The notes under the pieces: generated by a model
The model's database searches: none
What the model saw: only the letters and a program-made list of their open reading frames with translations
What the model was told of the DNA's origin: nothing
Translations under genes and position numbers: made by a program
DNA from: Cepaea nemoralis
Taxonomy: Eukaryota; Mollusca; Gastropoda; Stylommatophora; Helicidae
DNA length: 64,000 nt
Direction of reading: 5' to 3'
Assembly: GCA_014155875.1 (NCBI GenBank)
Contig: JACEFZ010003425.1
Coordinates: 124,001-188,000 of the forward strand
Part shown: piece by piece, positions 55,919 through 64,000 of the stretch
Layout: the number at the start of each line of letters is the position of its first letter
How positions within the stretch are numbered: the first letter of the stretch is position 1

Positions 55919-56825
55919 ACTGTCAATTGCAGTGAAACAAAGAATGTTGAAGCAAAAAAAAAAAAATGGTGACATACAATCATTCTTTCTTTCTTTCTTT
56001 TTTAAGGAATTATGTGCGGTATTAAAGGTGAAAACAGATAGCGAGGATATGAACTAGCGATCGCAGTTCAAGCTGCCCATGCCTAAAATATGTGAAAATT
56101 TAAACTTCATACCAGAGGTCAGTATCTATCATGGAACTACTCGTCTGACATTCTGACCTTATTTCACCCTAGACCTTCTGAATGTATTTATTTTCTTTTC
56201 ATAAGCACTGGCGGTTCTCATAGGCTTGACACGTCGCTGGTGTCATTGTGATGACCGCCTCTGTGGTGCCCCTAGCCAGATCAAATACAGATGATTACAC
56301 TTTGACCTCGTGACTTTAACGAGAGGTGCGACATATGCGCCTCGTTTGTAAGTCTCGATTTATATGCATTACCCCTACCCCGTTCAACCTCAGAAGAGAA
56401 GTTATATTACGGTCCATCGCCTGGTTCAGATTAATAATCATGTGACCGAGTCAATATCATATGATATTAATTTGAAGGTGATAGTTGTCCAGGTGGTGTC
56501 TAACATGACTTTTTACTCTAGGACCTAACGTGAAAGACTACAGCATTTCTAGTAGTCCTGACCAAAGGAGCGCCAATACCTTAACTAAACATAACAGAGG
56601 AGCTCACCTCGATTTAAAATTTAAAAAAAAAAAAAATATCTCTATGAGCAATGTGTGCGTCCTCTGTGATTGGAAGAGAACCAGAACTTTACTGAACATT
56701 GTCGTGAATCCCAGAGCTAGTGAATTGTCTACTCTTGGCATTTATTGAACATAATGCAGTAACAGACAATTTCTGGTTTCTTCCGGGATGCTAGGAAAAC
56801 AAAATCTCCAGTTGTTGTTTTTTTT
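55919..56825. other. Unassigned interval
   Basis: Short A and TTTC runs (55,953-55,966; 55,984-56,002). No gene recognised. Confidence 0.3.
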
Positions 56826-56829
56826 TGTT

Positions 56830-57125
56830 TTTTCGTTGGCTCCTTTTGAACTCAAGCGTAGTCCATGCATATGCTGTTACTTCTAGCGCACTTGACTGAT
56901 TTTTGTGTGTGGATTAGCTTTCCCTATTACCAATTTCCCTCGCCATCAGGCGAATCCACTCCGACTTCTGAGGTACTTGTAATTTAGTTCCTAAGTCAAG
57001 GACGCGAAATCAACATTGTAGTACATCTGTCCGGTGTAGAAATTGAATACCTTAACCCAGCATCAGCACACCGGAAGTTTGAGAACATGATCTCTTATCC
57101 ATTCGACCATGCTGAACTCCCCAGT
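56830..57125 (-). mobile_element. SINE2 copy
   Basis: 'gaactcaagcgtagtccatg', 'ccctattaccaatttccctc', 'gccatcaggcgaatccactc', 'ctaagtcaaggacgcgaaat', head 'cattcgaccatgctgaa'. T-rich sequence at 56,816-56,835 is the tail in reverse. Confidence 0.75.
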
Positions 57126-57206
57126 ATTATGAAATAAATCTAACTTCAAATATCAACATCACTGCCCTCGGTACACACCCGAGAGTGTTTCGTCTCCTGC
57201 TGAAGT

Positions 57207-57490
57207 AGTCAACGAAGAGTTCCCACGCTGGTGGTACCAGTCATGGCCTGACTGAACGTCCGCTCAACGAAGAGTTCCCGCGCTGATGGTACCAGTCATG
57301 GCCTGACTGAACGTCCGCTCAACGAAGAGTTCCCGCGCTGATGGTACCAGTCATGGCCTGACTGAACGTCCGCTCAACGGAGAGTTCCCGCTCTGATGGT
57401 ACCAGTCATGGCCTGACTGAACGTCCACTCAATGAAGAGTTCCAGTGCTGATGGTACCAGTCATGGCCTGTCTGAACGTCTGCTCAACGA
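57207..57490. repeat. 55-bp minisatellite, five copies
   Basis: Unit tcaacgaagagttcccgcgc + tgatggtaccagtcatggcc + tgactgaacgtccgc (55 bp). Confidence 0.92.
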
Positions 57491-57576
57491 GTTGGGTGTT
57501 GTCAAAACCCTCTGCTTACTGCCAGCTGAATTAGCTTTGCATGATGTGCCCCACTCCTCCCCCCAATATGACACTT

Positions 57577-58765
57577 AATCCCCGGAATTAAAATACGGGA
57601 GTGAGACAGGGAAGTGTGCTTCCGTGCCATTTAATATATACATGAACAGAATATCCAAAGAAGCAAGCCTTGAGAGAAACAATTAAGACAATGTAGAACT
57701 CTTTACTTTACATGATATAGGGGATTCAACAGTCTTACATGACCTGCAGACGGTTAGTGTTTGTTTACAGCAAAGAGGGCATACTACAAAATCATATAAA
57801 TAAGCTGAGTCCAACGCCCGCTGGACACAATATGAATATAAACACGACCGAAACTTAAGCAATGCAAGTTAGCAGATTTTCTGGTCCACCAAATATATTG
57901 ATAAATAGCACACCTCTGGAGCAAGTTAAGAAATTTAAATATCTAGGAAGTGTGATAACATCAGATGACAGACTAGGCAGAGCAATTGACATCAGTTGTC
58001 AAAAAGCAAATGCACTAATATATCAATTATCATCCATACTGAAACATCCAAATACACAAATGTCCTCAAAACGATAGATAATGAAAAGCATATTCACACC
58101 AACTTTATGATACCAATATCACACTTGGACATTATCCATTTTTTTTTTTAAATTTCGCATATCCTTTACAGGACATTGCAGTCAACACCAGCATTTTTCA
58201 GCTGCTGTTGATGTCTTGGCAAGTTTTACGTTCAGTAGTTTGCCATTGCTTTCTGAACGACCGGCTCACATACTTCCGTAATTAACCAGGGCAGCTGCGT
58301 TTCATACGAGAGTATACGGGATTATGAACAACATCCTTAACGCCCTACGCCAGGGAGACCGGCTTATCCAAATCACACTTACGCAAAATCAACACATGCA
58401 AGATGAGATGCTTGAGGAGAGCTGACAACTTAACTATCCGAGACCAAATAAGAAATGATGTTAACAGACAGACAATAGGATCAACACCTTGTCTCACACA
58501 TATTGAAAGGCAGAAGATCAAATGGTTTGGCCATCTCGTTAGAATGCAACACCATCAATTACCAGCACTTGGCGCTACATCAAGGAAAAACTGATACTCA
58601 AGAGAACGCCGAGAAGAAAATGGATCGACGACATCAAAGACATTGTACAATCACATGGACTAACACCATCCAGCGCGACACATAGGGGGTGGGGATGGGT
58701 GGGGGTGGACTGGCGCTTTAAATACTCCTCCCCAAGACGATTGATGGCAAAAGTGGAAGATAATG
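57577..58765 (+). mobile_element. LINE D copy 2, interrupted by SINE1
   Basis: Same family as 12,064-13,215. It begins near 'gggagtgagacagggaagtg' (G-V-R-Q-G region) and reads N-I-Y-M-N-R-I-S-K-E-A-S-L-E with frame breaks. At 57,862-58,077 an open frame has K-K-F-K-Y-L-G-S-V-I-T-S-D-D and SSILKHPNTQ. SINE1 interrupts at 58,141-58,366. Homology resumes at M-R-C-L-R-R-A-D-N-L, then RQKIKWFGHLVRMQHHQLPA (58,500-58,570). It ends with GATAAT-rich sequence near 58,760. Inactive. Confidence 0.8.
58141..58366 (-). mobile_element. SINE1 inserted in LINE D2
   Basis: Oligo-T then 'ttcgcatatcctttacagga', 'tcagctgctgttgatgtctt', 'cagtagtttgccattgcttt', 'ctgcgtttcatacgagagta', head 'tacgccagggagaccgg'. 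'ttatcca' on both sides (58,133-58,139 and 58,364-58,370) may be the target-site duplication. Confidence 0.8.
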
Positions 58766-58784
58766 ATAATTAAAATGTCATTTA

Positions 58785-58985
58785 TTATAAGCAAAGGCTT
58801 CCTTGTTTCACCAGGGTTTGGCCAATGTGTGTAAGCCCAGGCACTTGTAATTTACTTCCCCGAGTCAAGGAAGAGAAGTTAATTTGTAAGTTCACCTGGC
58901 TGGTGCGAGGAACGAACCCTCTACTACGGTCACCAGAGCAAGCTTAAGCACAAGTGCGTTACATCCTTCGGCCAGGTCGACCTCC
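58785..58985 (-). mobile_element. SINE2 copy, diverged
   Basis: 'cacttgtaatttacttcccc', gagtcaaggaagagaagtta, 'gcgaggaacgaaccctctac', head 'ccttcggccaggtcgacct'. The middle is shortened. Confidence 0.65.
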
Positions 58986-59638
58986 AGGTGAGCTGTGAAA
59001 AGAAGATACATCAATTTCCCACGAAGTATGTTACTGGCATCAGAGCGGTAGCGGAAATCGGGTCGATTGCTGGCGAACTCATGTCAAAAGCCAATGAATG
59101 CAAAATGTAAATTCTAAAAAGCGAACAACACAGACAGTACATTAGCGAACGTTTCCACTAAAATCTGTACCGGCGTACAAACAATGGAAAACAAGAATAC
59201 TTAGCTCATAAACAGAAATACCCAATTAACAGAAAGCTATCGGAACATTATCATAAGATACATTAGCACATGTCTGTATCTCAGCCACATGTTCTCGTTT
59301 CCCATTGATTGTGTAAGTTTGTTTGTGTAAGTTTGTTTGTGTAAGTTTGTTTAAGTTGACAAAGAATTTGGTCGCAAATTTCGAGTTTGTACATGTCTGA
59401 GCAATTCGTTTGTCGAGATACCTGGTCATGGTTTTAAGTTCATTCGTAATTGACAACAAACAGATTTGACATCAGTCTCATGTAAACAATGTTAGTTTTT
59501 GTTTTAAAACAAATCTGTTTTTTAAAATAAATCTTTTATCAAAATATTAACACTGAGATATAAATATAGACAGAACTTGTGTGTTATACAGACAATCAAC
59601 ACAATGTTTTCCCGTTGTTAATTTGAATAAAGAAAACA
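58986..59638. other. Unassigned interval, AT-rich
   Basis: A small repeat 'gtgtaagtttgtttgt' (59,310-59,355) produces a Lys/Thr-rich minus frame. No gene recognised. Confidence 0.3.
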
Positions 59639-59639
59639 A

Positions 59640-59793
59640 ACAATAAGTTGCACAATTTATTTTGTCTGGCGTATTTACTGTATCTCGTTGGGCGCAGACT
59701 ACAGATAAAAGTTCAACATATAATGAAGTAACGTAATAAATCCTTTATGTAAAACCACAGTAGTGACACTGGAACACCTGATAGTAATTTTTG
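59640..59793 (-). mobile_element. Penelope-like 3' UTR fragment
   Basis: 'aataagttgcacaatttatt', 'tctggcgtatttactgtatc' + tcgttgggcgcag, 'aataaatccttta' align with 20,608-20,745, the 3' UTR of the minus-strand Penelope-like copy. Confidence 0.55.
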
Positions 59794-59794
59794 T

Positions 59795-60294
59795 TTACTT
59801 TGGCTGAAAGGCCTCATTACGCTGCTGCATTACATTTTGTTTTCTTCGGCTGAAAGGCCTCATTACGCTGCTGCATTACATTCTGTTTACTTCGGCTGAA
59901 AGGCCTCATTACGCTGCTGCATTACATTTTGTTTACTTCGGCTGAAAGGCCTCATTACGCTGTTGCATTACATTTTGTTTACTTCGGCTGAAAGGCCTCA
60001 TTACGCTGCTGCATTACATTCTGTTTACTTCGGCTGAAAGGCCTCATTACGCTGCTGCATTACATTTTGTTTACTTCGGCTGAAAGGCCTCATTACGCTG
60101 TTGCATTACATTTTGTTTACTTCGGCTGAAAGGCCTCATTACGCTGCTGCATTACATTCTGTTTACTTCGGCTGAAAGGCCTCATTACGCTGCTGCATTA
60201 CATTTTGTTTACTTCGGCTGAAAGGCCTCATTACGCTGTTGCATTACATTTTGTTTACTTCGACTGAAAGGCCTCATTACTCCGCTGCATTATA
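59795..60294. repeat. 46-bp minisatellite between inverted Penelope-like ends
   Basis: Unit tttgtttacttcggctgaaa + ggcctcattacgctgctgca + ttacat (46 bp), about 11 copies. Variants gctgct/gctgtt and cattctg/cattttg recur in a three-unit pattern, showing a higher-order period of about 138 bp. Confidence 0.93.
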
Positions 60295-60295
60295 T

Positions 60296-60356
60296 TTTGA
60301 ACTTATTTCTGCTGTATGCACCTGACGAGAAACAGCGAAACATGCCAGACAATAAA
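60296..60356 (+). mobile_element. Penelope-like 3' UTR fragment, inverted
   Basis: 'gctgtatgcacctgacgaga' + aacagcgaaacatgccagacaat matches the reverse of 20,608-20,660. Opposite orientation to 59,640-59,793. Confidence 0.55.
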
Positions 60357-61375
60357 TAAAGTGTGCTATACTTACAGATAAATAATCTTTTAGCAAACAA
60401 TGTTCTACTTGACGAGACATGACTCCTAGAACATAATCGTTCATAACGAAATAAAGTTCCGACCATACCTGACCTCCTCCCTAGTCTTGTCAGTGTGTGT
60501 GTGTAAGTGAAAGCAAGCGGGTGTGTGTTTTGTAGTTCCGCTACTGCAAGCAAGACAATCTGTGTATTAGCTCGCTGAACAAAGGAATGCAGCCGGTGTT
60601 TCAAACATAACTACCAACAATTCCGGTGCTTCTTTAAATATTGCATATAAACTACATTATAACCCGTAAATAATCAGCGACCGAAACTACACTTGGAAAT
60701 AAACATTTAAATGTACTAAATTAATAACCATCTTTACAAGCATGAGTGTGTTTCCTATCTTCGCGACATGCAGCTTAAGAAATAACCCACAAACTCACGC
60801 TTTCTCGGGAAACCAAAATCCAGTCTTGTGTTTATAATTTAGTCTTTGTATGCGAGCCGTTGATCGCGACTAATTTATAATGAAAAGTCCACGTCTGACA
60901 TCACACAGTACCGCGAAAACGAAACGAAGACACATCAAAATAATATGAGCACCACAACAAAGCTGACATTTTCTGTTGACCTGGTATTACAAATGTAAGA
61001 GCTCACCTAAGACTACTACTACCACCACATCAGATTTACACAAAGCTTTCATCAACAGTCCTGCTTTGGCTGGCGCGCGTGTTGATGACTTGCGCGCGAC
61101 GTTAGCAAACAACTGGCGACAGTCACGTGGCCCGACAGAAACAATGCCCTGGCGGACGCTTGCCGCATCTGAGGCACATGTAGTCTTTTCCCATAGAACA
61201 CAAAACTACGCAACTCACGTGTAACTGGGAACAGATACGCACATGTAAGGAAAGCATGTTTGTAAAAATAGACTTTGAATAATAATTAAAACCAACACAA
61301 AACAAGTTCGAAGAAAGAGCGTGCTACAGACATGTATGTATAAGATATGTGTTGGGGCTATCACATTATAAGATT
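60357..61375. other. Unassigned interval
   Basis: An open frame at 60,976-61,224 (82 codons) in relatively CpG-rich sequence has no recognised domain. Otherwise nothing identified. Confidence 0.3.
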
Positions 61376-61379
61376 TCAA

Positions 61380-61450
61380 TGCACGACGGAATAAGTGGCC
61401 AGTATTTCCCTCTGTTAGCGAACGACGAGCACAGGTGGCGAACCCTCGTC
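61380..61450 (+). mobile_element. SINE-like fragment (SINE7), left copy
   Basis: 'gcacgacggaataagtggcc' + ag, 'tttccctctgttagcgaacg', 'ggcgaaccctcgtcc' align with 62,382-62,445 right of the 42-bp array. Confidence 0.45.
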
Positions 61451-61555
61451 CGACTGCGCTTATGACATGATCAGCGGAATCCTCTATCGATTATACCAGA
61501 GCTGCCGCAAAAACAAAGACTTCAAGCAGGAATGTGCTGTAGGTCAGTGACGGGT

Positions 61556-62400
61556 TAGGACCATCACGCTTTGTAGGTCTGTGTGCACGGAGGAATAGAA
61601 GACCATAATACCGTGTAGGTCTGTGTGCACGGATTTGTAGAAGACCATCACATCTTGTAGGTCTGTGTGCACGGAGGAATAGACGACCATCACACCGTGT
61701 AGGTCTGTGTGCACGGAGGAATATAAGATCATCACACCGTGTAGGTCTGTGTGCACGGAGGAATAGAAGACCATCACACCATGTAGGTCTGTGTGCACGG
61801 AGGAATATAAGATCATCACACCGTGTAGGTCTGTGTGCACGGAGGAATATAAGATCATCACACCGTGTAGGTCTGTGTGTACGGAGGAATAGACGACCAT
61901 CACACCGTGTAGGTCTGTGTGCACGGAGGAATAGAAGACCATCACACCATATAGGTCTGTGTGTACGGAGGAATAGAAGACCATCACACCCTGTAGGTTT
62001 GTGTGCACGGAGGAATAGAAGACCATCACACCGTGTAGGTCTGTGTGCACGGAGGAATAGAAGACCATCACACCTTGTAGGTCTATGTGCACGGAGGAAT
62101 AGAAGACCATCACACCATGTAGGTCTGTGTGCACGGAGGAATATAAGATCATCACACCGTGTAGGTCTGTGTGTACGGAGGAATAGACGACCATCACACC
62201 GTGTAGGTCTGTGTGCACGGAGGAATAGAAGACCATCACACCATATAGGTCTGTGTGTACGGAGGAATAGAAGACCATCACACCCTGTAGGTTTGTGTGC
62301 ACGGAGGAATAGAAGACCATCACACCTTGTAGGTCTATGTGCACGGAGGAATAGAAGACCACCACACCTTGTAGGTCTGTGTGCACGAAGGAATAGAAGA
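61556..62400. repeat. 42-bp minisatellite, about 20 copies
   Basis: Unit gtaggtctgtgtgcacggag + gaatagaagaccatcacacc + gt (42 bp). As 42 is a multiple of 3, the minus strand is open for 365 codons with a 14-residue period (SSVHTDLHGVMVFY) and the plus strand for 143 codons. A block of about seven units (61,740-62,000) is repeated with the same variants at 62,100-62,300. Confidence 0.95.
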
Positions 62401-62470
62401 CCAGCCTTTCCCTCTCGTAGCGAGCGGTGAGAGCAAGCGTCGATCCCTTGTGCAACAGCGCGGTGACACT
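62395..62470 (+). mobile_element. SINE-like fragment (SINE7), right copy
   Basis: 'tttccctctcgtagcgagcg' + gtgagagcaagcg + 'tcgatcccttg' resembles a pol III head (A-box-like gtagcgagcggtgaga, B-box-like gtcgatccc). Aligns with 61,405-61,450. Confidence 0.45.
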
Positions 62471-62690
62471 ATCAGAGGTGCCTCCTAACGATAACGACAA
62501 CGCGCCAGGTAAAGAATCATCTACACGTGAAGTACGTTTGCGGACAATAATAAATAGTAAACATCCGTGAATGAATTGGCGAGACACGTCAAATATCATG
62601 CAAGACACCCCCCCCCCTCCCTCCCCCCACCAAAAAAACAAACAGATATAGAAACTTGGGGATAAAACAACAATACATCATAGACTTTCT
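62471..62690. other. Unassigned interval
   Basis: C-rich run near 62,608-62,628. Nothing else seen. Confidence 0.3.
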
Positions 62691-62692
62691 TC

Positions 62693-64000
62693 CCAGAAGT
62701 GAAAAGCACCTAAGTCATCAGTACAGAAGCACCAAGTCATCAGTACAGAAGCACATGAGTCATCAGTACAGAAGCACCAAGTCATCAGTACAGAAGCACC
62801 TGAGATTTGGCGATGTGAGAAACGTCATCAGTACAGAAGCACCAAGTCATCAGTACAGAAGCACATGCGTCATCAGTACAGAAGCAAGTCATCAGTACAG
62901 AAGCACCTGAGATTTGGCGATGTGAGAAACGTCATCAGTACAGAAGCACATGTGATTTGGCGATGTGAGAAACGTCATCAGTACAGAAGCACCTGAGATT
63001 TGGCGATGTGAGAAACGTCATCAGTACAGAAGCACGTGAGATTTGGTGATGTGAGAAACGTCATCAGTACAGAAGCACCTGAGATTTGGCGATGTGAGAA
63101 ACGTCATCAGTACAGAAGCACCTGAGATTTGGTGATGTGAGAAACGTCATCAGTACAGAAGCACCTGAGATTTGGCGATGTGAGAAACGTCATCAGTACA
63201 GAAGCACATGAGATTTGGCGATGTGAGAAACGAGATCAGTACAGAAGCACCTTAGATTTGGCGATGTGAGAAACGTCATCAGTACAGAAGCACCTGAGAT
63301 TTGGCGATGTGAGAAACGTCATCAGTACAGAAGCACGTGAGATTTGGTGATGTGAGAAACATCATCAGTACAGAAGCACCTGAGATTTGGTGATGTGAGA
63401 AACGTCATCAGTACAGAAGCACCTGATATTTAGTGATGTGAGAAACGTCATCAGTACAGAAGCACGTGAGATTTGGTGATGTGAGAAACGTCATCAGTAC
63501 ATAAGCACGTGAGATTTGGTGATGTGAGAAACGTCATCAGTACAAAAGCACCTGAGATTTGGCGATGTGAGAAACGTCATCAGTACAGAAGCACATGAGT
63601 CATCAGTACAGAAGCACCAAGTCATCAGTACAGAAGCACATGAGTCATCAGTACAGAAGCACCAAGTCATCAGTACAGAAGCACATGCGTCATCAGTACA
63701 GAAGCACCAAGTCATCAGTACAGAAGCACATGCGTCATCAGTACAGAAGCACCAAGTCATCGGTACAGAAGCACCTCAGATTTGGCGATGTGAGCACCAA
63801 GTCATCAGTACAGAAGCACATGCGTCATCAGTACAGAAGCACCTGATATTTGGTGATGTGAGAAACGTCATCAGTACAGAAGCACCTGAGATTTGGTGAT
63901 ATGAGAAACGTCATCAGTACAGAAGCACGTGAGATTTGGTGATGTGAGAAACGTCATCAGTACAGAAGCACCTGAGATTTGGTGATGTGAGAAACGTCAT
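62693..64000. repeat. 43-bp / 22-bp mixed minisatellite, runs off the window
   Basis: Long unit gtcatcagtacagaagcacc + tgagatttggcgatgtgaga + aac (43 bp) is mixed with a short unit of 22-23 bp made only of its first half (gtcatcagtacagaagcacc + aa or atga). Blocks of short units at 62,715-62,800, 62,830-62,905 and 63,590-63,770 alternate with runs of long units. The array has no right boundary in this window. Confidence 0.95.

Noticed and set aside
60976..61224. 82-codon open frame in CpG-rich sequence
   Set aside because: No recognisable motif, no upstream exon or splice evidence, and the length is compatible with chance.
61544..62641. 365-codon minus-strand open frame with 14-residue repeats
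   Set aside because: The frame follows from a 42-bp repeat unit divisible by 3. The unique ends have no signal peptide, domain or splice context that would support a protein.

Overview
The window looks like gene-poor, repeat-dominated DNA of an animal, most likely a mollusc and perhaps a gastropod. That placement is an inference from the mix of RTE-like LINEs, Penelope-like elements, tRNA-headed SINEs, hAT and mariner-like DNA transposons and very long GACA/GA/CA microsatellites; no host gene was found to confirm it. There are no prokaryotic gene clusters, rRNA genes or CRISPR arrays. Nearly every long open frame is a transposon relic or the translation of a tandem repeat.

Layout: 0.6-4.2 kb holds an RTE-like LINE (A) split by a different 5'-truncated LINE (B), with an 11-bp target-site duplication. 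4.65-7.1 kb is a SINE-like element swollen by a 35-bp minisatellite. 7.2-11.9 kb is a chain of minisatellites (26, 35, 54 and 33/34 bp) into which two SINE copies and one RNase-H LINE fragment have inserted. 12-15.7 kb has LINE D1, a pyrimidine-rich degenerate repeat, an RTE-like relic and a SINE. 15.7-17.15 kb holds 16-bp and 46-bp arrays. 17-24 kb has SINEs, a CT tract and an inverted pair of Penelope-like fragments inside a 37-bp array. 24.9-26.9 kb is an RNase-H LINE (F) interrupted by an unclassified repeat (G). 27-37 kb carries several 3' pieces of LINE A on the minus strand, LINE C, a mariner-like MITE, an RNase-H LINE relic, large compound microsatellites and a hAT MITE. 38-43.8 kb holds SINEs and 45-bp and 47-bp arrays. 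44.2-46.4 kb is a tetranucleotide expansion dominated by GACA. 47.69-49.37 kb is a structurally complete hAT element with an exact 8-bp target-site duplication but a broken transposase. 49.4-59 kb holds scattered SINEs, LINE D2 and 54/55-bp arrays. 59.6-64 kb holds Penelope-like 3' ends around a 46-bp array, then 42-bp and 43-bp arrays running off the end.

The main novelty is that two minisatellites (35 bp at 4.7-7.0 kb; 47 bp at 42.9-43.5 kb) occupy the middle of SINE-like elements whose unexpanded relatives also lie in this window (41.1-41.35 kb and 38.26-38.56 kb). The sequence therefore appears to show 'before' and 'after' states of minisatellite birth inside a SINE. All homology statements come from reading the sequence by eye; no database search was possible.
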